DNA from: Nesterenkonia sedimenti
GTDB lineage: Bacteria > Actinomycetota > Actinomycetes > Actinomycetales > Micrococcaceae
Length of the DNA: 64,000 nucleotides
Direction: 5' to 3'
NCBI RefSeq assembly: GCF_012641515.1
Contig: NZ_JABAHY010000001.1
Coordinates: 248,001-312,000 of the forward strand
This document shows positions 53,701-61,594 of the stretch, piece after piece. Position 1 is the first letter of the stretch. The number at the start of each line of letters is the position of its first letter. The notes under the pieces were generated by a model. The model saw only the letters and a program-made list of their open reading frames with translations. It ran no database searches and was not told the origin of the DNA. Both the position numbers and the translations under genes were made by a program.

Positions 53701-53791
53701 CATCGATGCCCTTCAGCTGCGGATCCTGCAGAAAACTCTTAGCCCGGTCCAGCTCCTGGAAACCGGCGGCAATCAGCTTGCGGGTAGGCAC
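50759..53791 (-). CDS. glnE: Bifunctional glutamine synthetase adenylyltransferase/deadenylylase
   Basis: A 1010-residue enzyme that adds AMP to, or removes it from, glutamine synthetase I. It holds two nucleotidyltransferase domains: AVIGMGKCGARELNYISDVD (N-terminal) and VVAMGRQGGREISYGSDMD (C-terminal), each followed by a helical regulatory part (VDANLRPEGKDGPLSRTLE and VDADLRPEGKRGPLSRSLE). Length is normal for actinobacteria. The GTG start is five bases from the glnA2 stop. The target should be the adenylylatable GlnA1, which is not in the window. Confidence 0.95.
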   Translation of the reverse strand: MPTRKLIAAGFQELDRAKSFLQDPQLKGIDEDALVSCMHDAPNPDQALLLLIRLLERAPSVTELFTTEDGSCHRAVPLMRLLGGSQALGEFLIRHPEQTDVLFQEQPAAEPAETSAEELRQRLMGAVVADPSAAFPVAGLDENFSAKDAGRALRIAYRREITRLALRDLTAADPAGYLPAAARQLADAAAAAIDSALAVSRAELSERRPEVAEIELAVIGMGKCGARELNYISDVDVVFVHRAPEEMDPAQAREAAISLASGISKVLGASDGESALWEVDANLRPEGKDGPLSRTLESHREYYHRWASGWEFQALLKARPVAGSMALGAEYMEAIEPLVWQAASREGFVEDVQAMRRRVFANIPLREADRELKLGRGGLRDIEFTVQLLQLVHGRVDEQIRVRDTLSAIEALGTGEYISSRDQEAMSRCYKQLRLYEHRIQMADMRRTHLMPKKEEALRALASAVQAPGARRRPSPDDVLQQRQQVVREVSQFHETIFYRPLLSTTAVLSEDEVRLSAEAVGDRLAALGFSDPRSALRHIEALTSGVSRKATLQKRILPMMLGWFAEGVDPDNGLLAFRRLSESLGTSPWYLTMLRDSSVAAERLCQLLTSSRFISDMLEHRPESAQWLGEDESLLPRGFEALWTEVQNALQRHEGAGQTAVRLARLVRQREMLRTAIAEACGLITQHEAGLALAEADRVAVLGALRVAEEELAETEGRHAELLVVAMGRQGGREISYGSDMDAMFVHRAVPGAEKSAADAQAQKLALRLTQLLSKPVKPAIRGEIPLQVDADLRPEGKRGPLSRSLESFQEYYRRWMDIWERQALLRARPIAGSDWLSVDFMELVDDIRYSQAPTAQQLREIRRIKARVESERLPRGADPARHVKLGRGGLSDVEWLIQLFQLQYAHQHPELRGTATLQVLQGLVDAQLLPGEDAETLKEAWQLCTRVRSGIMVWSAKPADVLPSSRRDLEAVSRWCGFDSGQAAAFEEHYLRTTRHARQVYEEHFYQD

Positions 53792-53796
53792 ACTCG

Positions 53797-55137
53797 CTAG
53801 ATCATCCCCAGGTACTTATTGATCTCGAAGGGCGAGACATTGACGCGGTACTCATCCCATTCCTGCCGCTTATTGCGCAGGAAGTTCTCGTAGACCTGCT
53901 CACCGAGGACCTCGGCGACCAGTTCGGAGTCCTCCATCTGGCGGATGGCATCATGCAGGGTGCCTGGCAGGGGCTTCAGGCCCAGGGCCTTCCGCTCGGC
54001 AGTGGTCAGACCCCAGACGTCCTCGGTGACATGCTCCTGCAGCTCGTAGCCTTCCTGAATGCCCTTCAATCCGGCACCGATAACCATGGCGTATGCCAGA
54101 TAGGGGTTGGCCGCGGAGTCGATACCGCGGAATTCGACCCGGGCAGAGCCGCCCTTGGTGGGCTTATACAGCGGCACCCGTATGAGCGCGGAGCGGTTGT
54201 TATGGCCCCAGGAGAGATGGCTGGGGGCCTCTCCCCCGCCCCATAGGCGCTTATAGGAGTTGACGAACTGGTTGGTGATCGCGCTGAACTCCGGGGCGTG
54301 GGTGAGCACACCGGCGATGAACTGCCGGGCAGTGGTGGAGAGGTTGAACTCCGCATTCGGCGCGTAGAAAGCGTTGGTATCGCCTTCGAAGAGGCTGAAG
54401 TGGGTGTGCATACCGGAGCCGGGGTGCTCGCTGAAGGGCTTCGGCATGAAGGTGGCGTATTTGCCGTGGCTCAGGGCCACCTCTTTGACGATAGTGCGGA
54501 AGGTGATGATGTTATCCGCAGTGGTCAGCGCATCGGCATAGCGCAGGTCGATCTCGTTCTGACCGGGGCCGACCTCGTTATGGCTGAACTCCACTGAGAT
54601 GCCCACTGCTTCGAGCATATTGACGGTGTGTCGGCGCAGATCCTGAGCCACCGAGCCGGTGCTGTGGTCGAAGTAGCCGGCCCGGTCGGCGGGGATTGGT
54701 GAGCCTTCGTCGTCGAGCTCCTCGGAGTTCAGCAGATAGAACTCGATCTCTGGGTGGGTGTAGCAGGTGAAGCCCATGGATGCGGCGGCATCGAGCTGGC
54801 GACGCAGAACGAACCGCGGGTCACCGGCTGCCGGTTCCTGATCCGGGGTGAGGATGTCGCAGAACATCCGGGCGGTGGGTTCCTCCTCACCTCGCCAGGG
54901 CAGAATCTGGAAGCTGGAGGGATCCGGCTTCAGCAGCATGTCCGATTCGAAGACTCGGGAGAGTCCCTCAATGGAGGAACCGTCGAAGCCCAGGCCCTCA
55001 GCGAAGGCGCCCTCAACCTCGGCCGGGGCGAGTGCCACCGACTTCAGGGCGCCGACCACATCGGAAAACCACAGACGGACAAAGCGGACATCGCGCTCTT
55101 CGATAGTGCGCAGTACAAATTCCTGCTGACGGTCCAT
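53797..55137 (-). CDS. glnA2: Glutamine synthetase type I, GlnA2-like
   Basis: A 446-residue enzyme making glutamine from glutamate, ammonium and ATP. Signatures are EGLGFDGSSIEGL, FMPKPFSEHPGSGMHTHFSL and the NRSALIRVPLY block. The length and the lack of the adenylylation tyrosine loop near the C-terminus (LKPLPGTLHDAIRQMEDSEL) place it in the GlnA2/GSI-alpha group, which is not adenylylated although glnE is adjacent. ATG 55137 with GGAAGAG in front is used; an open extension of 55 codons upstream is not credible. Divergent from panB. Confidence 0.93.
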   Translation of the reverse strand: MDRQQEFVLRTIEERDVRFVRLWFSDVVGALKSVALAPAEVEGAFAEGLGFDGSSIEGLSRVFESDMLLKPDPSSFQILPWRGEEEPTARMFCDILTPDQEPAAGDPRFVLRRQLDAAASMGFTCYTHPEIEFYLLNSEELDDEGSPIPADRAGYFDHSTGSVAQDLRRHTVNMLEAVGISVEFSHNEVGPGQNEIDLRYADALTTADNIITFRTIVKEVALSHGKYATFMPKPFSEHPGSGMHTHFSLFEGDTNAFYAPNAEFNLSTTARQFIAGVLTHAPEFSAITNQFVNSYKRLWGGGEAPSHLSWGHNNRSALIRVPLYKPTKGGSARVEFRGIDSAANPYLAYAMVIGAGLKGIQEGYELQEHVTEDVWGLTTAERKALGLKPLPGTLHDAIRQMEDSELVAEVLGEQVYENFLRNKRQEWDEYRVNVSPFEINKYLGMI

Positions 55138-55226
55138 AGCTGCTCTTCCGCCTCCTGACATAGGTCCTGGTCCAGCCTCGACTACTCTACCCAACCTGTA
55201 CCCCACACCGGAGTACGCTTGGAACC

Positions 55227-56102
55227 ATGTCCAATGATGAACCCTCTGCCCAGGACGAACAGTCTGCGCCATACAGTTCCGCGGCAACCGGCAGCGGCTC
55301 AACAGAGCCCAAGCGAATCCGTACTCACCATCTGCAGCGCTTCAAAGGTGAAGGCCGCAAATTCACCATGATCACCGCCTATGACGCGATGATCGCCAAT
55401 GTTCTGGACGAGGCGGGTGTGGAACTGCTGCTCTGCGGAGACTCCGCAGCCAATGTGATGCAGGGCAGTGATTCGACCCTTTCGATCACCGTGGATGAGC
55501 ATCTGGTCTACGCGAAATCGGTTGTCGCCGGAGCCAAGCGGGCCCTGGTGGTGGCGGATCTCCCCTTCGGCAGTTACCAGGCCTCCCCCGAGCAGGCTGT
55601 CCATACTGCAGTGCGCTATATGAAGGAGGCCGGGGTGCATGCGGTGAAGATGGAGGCCCATGCCGGCAACGCCCATCATGTCCGCGCCGTAGTCGATGCC
55701 GGAATCCCGGTGATGGCCCATGCCGGCTTCACCCCGCAGGCTGAGCATCAACTTGGCGGCTTCCGAGTTCAGGGCCGCGGCGAACAGGCCCGCAAAGTCA
55801 TCGACGACGCCCGCGCTCTGGAGGAGGCCGGCGCCTTTTGCATTCTGGTGGAGATGATTCCGGCCACACTCATGGAGGAGGTCGAGGCTGCAGTACAGGT
55901 GCCGACTATCGGTATCGGAGCCGGAACTGGCTCAACGGGTCAGGTGCTGGTCTGGCAGGACATGCTGGGCCTGAACAACGGACGGCTCCCCCGGTTCGTG
56001 AAGAAATACGCCGACCTCCGCGGGATCATCACCGAGGCTGTGCGGAACTATCGCGAGGATGTCGCCCAGGGCATTTTCCCTGCTGAGGAGCATACATTCT
56101 GA
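55227..56102 (+). CDS. panB: 3-Methyl-2-oxobutanoate hydroxymethyltransferase PanB
   Basis: A 291-residue enzyme of pantothenate synthesis that makes ketopantoate from alpha-ketoisovalerate and methylene-tetrahydrofolate. Recognised by KFTMITAYDAMIANVLDEAG, LLCGDSAANVMQGSDSTLSI, VKMEAHAGNA and GIGAGTGSTGQVLVWQDMLG. About 25 polar residues precede the fold. It begins 89 bases from the divergent glnA2. panC and panD are not in the window. Confidence 0.95.
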   Translation: MSNDEPSAQDEQSAPYSSAATGSGSTEPKRIRTHHLQRFKGEGRKFTMITAYDAMIANVLDEAGVELLLCGDSAANVMQGSDSTLSITVDEHLVYAKSVVAGAKRALVVADLPFGSYQASPEQAVHTAVRYMKEAGVHAVKMEAHAGNAHHVRAVVDAGIPVMAHAGFTPQAEHQLGGFRVQGRGEQARKVIDDARALEEAGAFCILVEMIPATLMEEVEAAVQVPTIGIGAGTGSTGQVLVWQDMLGLNNGRLPRFVKKYADLRGIITEAVRNYREDVAQGIFPAEEHTF

Positions 56103-56128
56103 GAGAACGATCACGCCTGGGTGCTGCC

Positions 56129-56145
56129 CTCAGCGGTGGGCTGAG
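56129..56145. terminator. Hairpin behind panB
   Basis: CTCAGC-GGTGG-GCTGAG; an outer CGCCTG/CAGGCG pair (56114-56119 and 56150-56155) can extend it. It sits between panB and the small convergent gene, probably terminating panB. Confidence 0.5.
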
Positions 56146-56148
56146 CGC

Positions 56149-56313
56149 TCAGGCGTCGTCGTCGTTCTCCCAATCCTCATTACGCTGCTGGACCTTCTCC
56201 AAGGCCCGAGCCGCCTCTTCATAGGTCTTATAGGGGCCCAGCAGGTGCTTCCAGGAGGACTGCGCGCCCTGTTCGACCTGCTTGGTATTAACGTTGAACC
56301 AGTAGTCACTCAC
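56149..56313 (-). CDS. Small SPOR-like conserved protein upstream of map
   Basis: A 54-residue protein starting from GTG 56313: SDYWFNVNTKQVEQGAQSSW, then KHLLGPYKTYEEAARALEKV and an acidic end. The pattern (one aromatic strand, KTYEEAARAL helix) matches short SPOR-like proteins found next to map in many actinobacteria. It has no signal peptide. The function is unknown. It starts 48 bases from the divergent map gene. Too short for routine gene finding, but codon use and conservation of the pattern support it. Confidence 0.75.
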   Translation of the reverse strand: MSDYWFNVNTKQVEQGAQSSWKHLLGPYKTYEEAARALEKVQQRNEDWENDDDA

Positions 56314-56361
56314 AACCAGTACCCTACGCCGAAGGCGGCCACAGTGGAATAGGATGCTCCC

Positions 56362-57258
56362 ATGGCTTCTGCACTATCCACGGCACCGCTGGGCACTTTG
56401 GTTCCCGGCACGGTATCCCCGCAACGTCCGGTTCCGGACAGTATTGAAAAGCCACCCTATGTGGGGCTTTCGGAGCCGCCGAAGTACAACGGTCCGGATG
56501 TCTTCGACGCCGAGATGATTGCGCGCATTCGGCGAGCCGGTCAGCTGGCCGCAGATGCCATGGTGGCCACCGGCAAACTCATCAAACCCGGTGTGACTAC
56601 AGATGAACTCGATGCCTTCGCCCATCAGTACCTCATCGATCGGGGTGCCTACCCCTCCTGCCTGAGCTACCGGGGCTTCCCGAAATCCATCTGCACCTCC
56701 ATCAATGAGGTCGTCTGCCACGGGATTCCGGACTCCACGGTCTTGCAGGACGGCGACATTGTGAACCTGGACATCACCGCCTATCTCGACGGCGCCCACG
56801 GTGACCACAATGTCACCTTCTACGTCGGCGAGGTCGATGATGAGTCCAAACAGCTGGTCGAACGCGCCCATGAGGCGATGATGCGCGGGATCAAAGCGGT
56901 CAAACCCGGCCGTCCGATCAATGTGATCGGCCGCGCGATCGAGGTCTATGCCCGCCGATTCGGCTACGGCACGGTCCATGAGTTCATCGGCCATGGGGTG
57001 GGGCCGGCCTTCCACACCGGCCTGGTCATCCCCCATTACGACGCCGCCCCCGAATACTCCCAGCCCATGGAACCGGGCATGGTATTCACCGTGGAGCCGA
57101 TGATCACCCTCGGCACCAGGAACTGGCACCTCTGGGAGGACGGCTGGACGGCCGTCACCCGGGATAAGAAGCGCACTGCGCAGTTCGAGCACACCATTCT
57201 GGTCACCGATGACGGGGCCGAGATCCTGACCCTGCCCTCCGGTAAAGAAGGAGCCTGA
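56362..57258 (+). CDS. map: Methionine aminopeptidase, type I
   Basis: A 298-residue enzyme that removes the first methionine of new proteins. The N-terminal 45 residues (including PQRPVPDSIEKPPYVG) are the extension of actinobacterial MetAP1c. The metal ligands are visible in NLDITAYLDGAHGDHNVTF (two Asp), GHGVGPAFHTG (His), FTVEPMITLG (Glu) and the final Glu in RTAQFEHTILV. It overlaps ppgK by one base (TGATG), so the two are co-translated. Confidence 0.95.
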   Translation: MASALSTAPLGTLVPGTVSPQRPVPDSIEKPPYVGLSEPPKYNGPDVFDAEMIARIRRAGQLAADAMVATGKLIKPGVTTDELDAFAHQYLIDRGAYPSCLSYRGFPKSICTSINEVVCHGIPDSTVLQDGDIVNLDITAYLDGAHGDHNVTFYVGEVDDESKQLVERAHEAMMRGIKAVKPGRPINVIGRAIEVYARRFGYGTVHEFIGHGVGPAFHTGLVIPHYDAAPEYSQPMEPGMVFTVEPMITLGTRNWHLWEDGWTAVTRDKKRTAQFEHTILVTDDGAEILTLPSGKEGA

Positions 57259-58121
57259 TGACCTCTCCGGAAGCCACAGTCCCCGCCGCCCAGGCGCTTG
57301 GCCCGGCCAGCCAGAGTCTGCCCAAACTGCCTGAATCCGCGATCGGCATTGATGTCGGGGGCACCGGCATCAAGGGCGGAATCGTTGACCTCGCCAGTGG
57401 TGAACTGCGCGGAGAGCGTTTCCGCATCCCCACCCCCAAACCTGCCACCCCAGATGCAGTTGCCGAGGTGATCGGCCAGATCCTCCAGGAGCTGCTGGCC
57501 CGCCCTGAGGCACCGGCAGCCGAGGACCTCAGCGTGGGGGTGACCTTCCCCGCCATTGTGATCGATAACGTGGTTCTGACCGCCTCCAATATTGACCCCG
57601 CCTGGATCAACTGCGATACCAGCCAGCTGCTCAGCGACCTTCCGGGACGGACCTTCACCCTCAACGACGCCGACGCCGCCGGTCTGGCCGAGGCCCGCTA
57701 CGGAGCCGGCAATAATTTGGCCGGAACGATGATGACGGTGACCCTGGGAACCGGTGTGGGCACCGCGCTTATTCACGATGGTGTGCTGATCCCCAATAAC
57801 GAACTCGGTCACGCCCAGTTCGAAGGTGAGGTCAAAGCGGAGAATAAGGTCTCAGCAGCCAGCCGCGAGCGTCTGGGAATGGACTGGCCCGAATACGGCG
57901 AGGTGCTGCGCCGCTACCTGGTCTATCTGGAGCGGATTCAGCCGGTTAACCGCTTCATCATCGGTGGCGGGATTTCGCAGAATCCGGAACTGTTTATGCC
58001 CTATGTGACCGGACTTCGAGCAGAGGTCGTCATCGCACAGCTGGTCAATAATGCAGGTATCTCCGGTGCTGCCCTATTCGCCGCGGAGCAGGCGAGATTG
58101 GCCGATTCCCAGTCCTCCTGA
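57258..58121 (+). CDS. ppgK: Polyphosphate glucokinase
   Basis: A 287-residue ROK-family kinase that phosphorylates glucose with polyphosphate or ATP. The motifs are AIGIDVGGTGIKGGIVDL (phosphate-binding), LNDADAAGLAEARYGAG, TLGTGVGTALIHDG and NNELGHAQFEGEV. Length and the lack of the ROK zinc cysteine motif fit PpgK of actinobacteria. It can feed glucose released by the maltodextrin enzymes at 2-10 kb into glycolysis. Coupled to map. Confidence 0.93.
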   Translation: MTSPEATVPAAQALGPASQSLPKLPESAIGIDVGGTGIKGGIVDLASGELRGERFRIPTPKPATPDAVAEVIGQILQELLARPEAPAAEDLSVGVTFPAIVIDNVVLTASNIDPAWINCDTSQLLSDLPGRTFTLNDADAAGLAEARYGAGNNLAGTMMTVTLGTGVGTALIHDGVLIPNNELGHAQFEGEVKAENKVSAASRERLGMDWPEYGEVLRRYLVYLERIQPVNRFIIGGGISQNPELFMPYVTGLRAEVVIAQLVNNAGISGAALFAAEQARLADSQSS

Positions 58122-58177
58122 GAGAGCTTGGTCACAAATAGCACGTTAACGCCAGGTTACAGGAATGTTTCTTGGAG

Positions 58178-58208
58178 CATCTTGCGTTCAGCTCTAGAAC
58201 ACAAGATG
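58178..58208 (+). promoter_or_regulatory. Leader hairpin before the small basic gene
   Basis: CATCTTG-C-GTTC ... GAAC-A-CAAGATG pairs in 11 positions with a single mismatch around a seven-base loop. It ends directly before the AAAGGA ribosome binding site of the next gene. It may regulate that gene or end the ppgK transcript. Confidence 0.45.
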
Positions 58209-58223
58209 AAAGGACGTGAAAAC

Positions 58224-58385
58224 ATGCGCACCCTCAAGGAGCGAATCTTCAAGAAGAATAAGACCAAGAAGAGCAACCGGGTCCTGGCTGCACTGGAGGC
58301 CGCGGACCGCACTGCAAATGCAGACATTATGCGAATCACCGCTTCCCAGCCGAACTTCGGCATGTACCCCGGCTTCAACCGCTGA
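58224..58385 (+). CDS. Small basic protein, unknown function
   Basis: A 53-residue protein beginning MRTLKERIFKKNKTKKSNR, with a short helical middle (VLAALEAADRTANADIMRI) and the end FGMYPGFNR. It has a good ribosome binding site (AAAGGA, nine bases) and a strong terminator behind it, so it is likely a real, separately expressed gene. The basic N-terminus may bind nucleic acid. I do not recognise a family. Confidence 0.6.
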   Translation: MRTLKERIFKKNKTKKSNRVLAALEAADRTANADIMRITASQPNFGMYPGFNR

Positions 58386-58403
58386 CATCGGGGCGTAAAC
58401 ACT

Positions 58404-58443
58404 GCGCCGAGACGAGGCCCTTTGGGGCTTTTCGTCTCGGCGC
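58404..58443 (+). terminator. Strong hairpin terminator
   Basis: GCGCCGAGACGA (58404-58415) and TCGTCTCGGCGC (58432-58443) form a perfect 12-bp stem. The inner AGGCCC/GGGGCTTTT part can pair further. It terminates the small basic gene and insulates the tRNA gene. Confidence 0.8.
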
Positions 58444-58487
58444 TTCGTGGTTTTGGTATAGTGTCTTCTCGTGCCAAAGGCACACAG

Positions 58488-58564
58488 GCGTCGATAGCTC
58501 AGTTGGTTAGAGCACTGCGTTTACACCGCAGGTGTCGGGGGTTCGAGTCCCTCTCGACGCACCA
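58488..58564 (+). tRNA. tRNA-Val (anticodon TAC)
   Basis: A full cloverleaf: acceptor GCGTCGA/TCGACGC, D-arm with AGCTCAGTTGGTTAGAGC, anticodon stem CTGCG/CGCAG with loop TTTACAC (anticodon TAC), T-arm with GGTTCGAGTCC, and an encoded CCA end after discriminator A. It reads GTA and related valine codons. Confidence 0.97.
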
Positions 58565-58569
58565 TAGAC

Positions 58570-58619
58570 AAAGGGCTGGTGGATGAGACCCAGAATTTGG
58601 GATCACCCACCAGCCCTTT
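58570..58619. terminator. Bidirectional terminator after tRNA-Val
   Basis: AAAGGGCTGGTGG and CCACCAGCCCTTT form a perfect 13-bp stem whose outer A/T pairs give a short U-run in both directions. It separates the tRNA from the convergent LVIVD gene. Confidence 0.85.
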
Positions 58620-58631
58620 GGTTAGCCCGGT

Positions 58632-60050
58632 CTAGCAGCTGGAAACTTCAGTCCAGGGACCGTTTGGATCCCCAGGCTCCTGGTTTCGGGAATACCACTG
58701 GGCCTCATAGAGCACATCCTCATGGACAACGCTCTCCCCGCCGTCGAAGCGAGTCGAAGCTGCCCAGGCCGGGTACTCCTCCTCACCACAGACGGTGGGT
58801 TCACCGATCTCCGACCAGGGACCATTGGGGTCACCCGGTTCCTGGTTACGAGTCCACCACAGGGCCTCGAAGATGGCGTCCTCAAGGGCGACCAGATCTC
58901 CAGTGTCGTATACAGTGGATGCTGCCCATCTCGGGGGAACCCGCGGCTCCTCGTCACCAACCGGGAACGGTGTCTGTCCCTGGGGGTTGAGATCCTCAAG
59001 CATCATCGCGTCACCATCAATGCTGTCGTCCAGCTTGAAGGTGTCGAAACCGATGGAGAGGTCTGAGGAGTAGACGTAGCCGTTGTACCAGTAGGAGGAC
59101 CAGGTGCCACCACCGGAGATACCTTCACCGCGGTCGAACCAAGCGATCTCCTCGGGGTTCTCAGAATCGGTGAAGTCGAAGACCGATGTGCCGCCCTGGT
59201 ACCACGACTGCACCATCAGATCGCGGCCTTCCACCGGGATCAGCGAACCGTTATGGGCCACGCAGTTCTCCTCTTCGGAGTTGATGCGAGGGATCTTGTA
59301 GTAGGAGGCATGCACCAGCTCGCCGTCGACAATGTCGTAGATGGCATTGGCACCGAAGGTGTCGGGGAATTCATTGGTGCAGGTGGCCATGCCGCCACCG
59401 CCGAGCTCGTCAGTGAAGACGACCTTGGTGGCGTCATTGTTGAAGGTTGCGGAGTGCCAGAACGCGAAGTTCTCAACATCGCGGACATTGGAGATCACTT
59501 CAGGATTCTCACGGTCGGAGATATCCATCAGGATTCCGTCACCCATACATGCTCCGGCAGCCAGATCATGCTCAACATAGGTGGTGATGTCATGGCAACC
59601 CGAGGTTTCGGTATAGGAGCCGCGGTCATCACCTTCATAACCGCCATCGGGGAACAGCACCGGTGTCGAGACGACCTCCGCTCCGGAGGGGTCATCGACT
59701 GGAACATGAACCACTGAGATCAGATCATGTGGGGGCTGGCAGTTGCGGATATCATCACTGGGGAAATAGGAGGATACGTAGACGTAGAGGTCCTCGCCAT
59801 CAGCACTGGGGGCCAGGGAGTGGGTATGCGAACCGCATTTGGTCTCCACAGCGGAGACATACTCCGGATTGGCTGGGTCAGAAACGTCGAAGATCCGCAG
59901 TCCCTCCCAGTAATCCTCAGAATCCGAGGTGCGCTCGGCCCCACAGGAGTCATCCGCCATGCGGGCATCGACTGAGAGCACCACGATGTCACCGTGGATC
60001 AGATACCTGGGTCCGGTCATAGCTGGTGTAGTGGTGATCTCATTCGTCAT
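58632..60050 (-). pseudogene. LVIVD-repeat protein with two chitin-binding modules, 5'-truncated
   Basis: 472 codons encode a beta-propeller-like LVIVD-repeat protein (GLRIFDVSDPANPEYVSAVE; HDITTYVEHDLAAGACMGDG; FWHSATFNNDATKVVFTDEL). At the C-terminus are two CBM5/12 carbohydrate-binding modules in tandem, each with WAAST near its start and the shared RNQEPGDPNGPW core. Relatives are secreted and have a signal peptide and about 100 more residues before LSVDARMADDSC. Here the frame starts abruptly with MTNEITTTPAMTGPRYLIHG and has no signal peptide. The 5' part was probably lost by a rearrangement near 60.01-60.05 kb. The remaining reading frame is intact. Confidence 0.65.
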
Positions 60051-60219
60051 CGTCGCCCTGATCGATCAGGAGTCCCAGATTCGAGGATTCCTCGATGATC
60101 TGGCCGGTGAGGAATGGGCGGTCGCTGCTGCCATCGCCGCTGGCGTTCTCCTCATCGGAGCGGTCCTTCTGCTCATCTGGAAACCACCGCAGAGGAATTC
60201 CGCCAACTCACAGGAATAG
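59986..60219 (+). CDS. Small two-helix membrane protein, start uncertain
   Basis: Up to 77 residues: an N-terminal membrane helix (VIAGVVVISFVIVALI), a polar loop (DQESQIRGFLDDLAGEEW) and a second helix (AVAAAIAAGVLLIGAVLLLI), then a basic tail. The most upstream sensible ATG (59986) overlaps the opposite LVIVD gene by 65 bases; GTG at 60031 or 60034 would avoid most of this. No strong ribosome binding site. It may itself have lost its 5' end at the same junction as the LVIVD gene. No family recognised. Confidence 0.35.
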   Translation: MSPWIRYLGPVIAGVVVISFVIVALIDQESQIRGFLDDLAGEEWAVAAAIAAGVLLIGAVLLLIWKPPQRNSANSQE

Positions 60220-60271
60220 TCCATCAATTGCCCGTGGAACATTGCGGCAGCGCCGATTAATGTATTGCTGC

Positions 60272-60688
60272 ATGGGAACGGATGCACTGGGGAAGATAAC
60301 AGCAACTGCAGCACTGGCTTTCAGTATCGGTGGGCTCAGTGCCTGCTCGGGGTCCGCGGATGATCCCGGGAATGAGCCCACGGCCGAGGAGGTCGACCTC
60401 GACTACCCGGAGGACGCGGAGATCTCCGTGCTCTCTGGCCCTTATCAGGACTGCCGGCAGAACTTCTGTCTTACCGGCGGTGGGTCCAGCGACGGCGAGG
60501 GAGAGATCAACATCATCGACACCGACGCCGATGAGCGCGATAGCGTCACCGGACCTCCAGGGACCACAGCTCAAGCAGGCGGGCTTGAGGCCATGGTCCT
60601 GGAGGTCGGTGAGAATGAGGGCTACAACCCCGATGAGGACGGTCGGCACCCCTACTGGGTGCGGATCGCCGTCTGGGAGACCGAGTAG
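60272..60688 (+). CDS. Putative small acidic lipoprotein
   Basis: A 138-residue protein with a lipoprotein signal: MGTDALGKITATAALAFSI, then lipobox LSAC followed by SGSADD. The mature part is acidic with a cysteine pair (DCRQNFCLTGGGSSDGEGE) that may form a disulfide outside the cell, and ends HPYWVRIAVWETE. No family is recognised. No clear ribosome binding site for ATG 60272; an ATG at 60260 is also in frame. Confidence 0.55.
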   Translation: MGTDALGKITATAALAFSIGGLSACSGSADDPGNEPTAEEVDLDYPEDAEISVLSGPYQDCRQNFCLTGGGSSDGEGEINIIDTDADERDSVTGPPGTTAQAGGLEAMVLEVGENEGYNPDEDGRHPYWVRIAVWETE

Positions 60689-60691
60689 ATC

Positions 60692-61588
60692 TCAGGACTG
60701 CGGCAGTTTGAGCTCGCCGGTGAAGTGCCGGCGCTGTTTCTTCGGATGCCAGCCGGTGAAGGCCAGCGTCCGCTCGTCCTTCTCCTCTGCGGCGAAGGCC
60801 ACCCGTCCCGGCAGGGCCACCGGGGCTTCAAAACTGATGCTCCAGGAATGCCCGGCCGACTCAGGTTCGCGCCCCTCCAGCATTCGGGCTGCCGAATACA
60901 TCCCGTGCACAATTGCCCGGGGCTGCCCGAGCAGCTTCGCGCTGAGCCCTGAGACATGGATGGGGTTGTAGTCACCCGAGACAGCCGCGTACTTCCGGCC
61001 AGTATCAGCACCGAGGGTCCACAGCGCCGTCTTTGACGGTGCGCTGAACTCGCGAGAACCGGATGCCACCTCTTCATGCTCGGAGCGGCTGAACATATAC
61101 GCGCCCCGACCCAGGTAAGTCGAGACACTCGACCACAGAAGCTGACCCTCTGCACTGATCTCAACAATGATGTCGGCCTGTGTGCCCTTGCGATGCGGCC
61201 GCAGATTCTCGGCCCGAGCAAGAATCTCCAGGGGCTGCTCGGCGTAGACCGGCTTGTGGTGTTCCACCGAATTGGTCAGATGCACCATGCCCAGCAGCGG
61301 CAGCGGGAAGTCCTTTCGGCTCATCAGCGCCATCTGTACCGGGAAGGCGGCGATGTGTACCAGAACTGAAGGCAGGGACTGACGGTGGACGCCGTCGAAG
61401 GCCTCCCCGCCGAAGAGCTCGCGGTACTGCTCAACCTGCTCCGCAGAGATCCCGGGGTGTTCGGTGACCACAGCCTCCTTCGGCAGAGCTTTGAGACTGC
61501 CATTGGAGCTGAGCTTGGATTTCACAGCGTCAGCTGCCGCCTGGCGATAGACCGAGCCGAGGGTTGGCAGTTCAATCTTCTGTGCCAT
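60692..61588 (-). CDS. MaoC-like acyl dehydratase
   Basis: A 298-residue double-hotdog dehydratase/hydratase. The C-terminal hotdog has the active-site block YAAVSGDYNPIHVSGLSAKL (Asp-x-Asn-Pro-x-His) and IVHGMYSAARML. The N-terminal hotdog (VLVHIAAFPVQMALMSRKDF) is degenerate. It should hydrate 2-enoyl-CoA or dehydrate 3-hydroxyacyl-CoA. ATG 61588 is used; a TTG at 61594 lies at better distance from AGGAG. It is the third gene of the thiolase-FabG-MaoC operon, a compact fatty-acid degradation or remodelling set. Confidence 0.87.
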   Translation of the reverse strand: MAQKIELPTLGSVYRQAAADAVKSKLSSNGSLKALPKEAVVTEHPGISAEQVEQYRELFGGEAFDGVHRQSLPSVLVHIAAFPVQMALMSRKDFPLPLLGMVHLTNSVEHHKPVYAEQPLEILARAENLRPHRKGTQADIIVEISAEGQLLWSSVSTYLGRGAYMFSRSEHEEVASGSREFSAPSKTALWTLGADTGRKYAAVSGDYNPIHVSGLSAKLLGQPRAIVHGMYSAARMLEGREPESAGHSWSISFEAPVALPGRVAFAAEEKDERTLAFTGWHPKKQRRHFTGELKLPQS

Positions 61589-61594
61589 GGGCAA

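Noticed and set aside
58632-58960. Near-identical repeats at the end of the LVIVD gene as a possible assembly artefact
   Set aside because: The two CBM modules share only a core; the surrounding bases differ clearly, so this is an old domain duplication.
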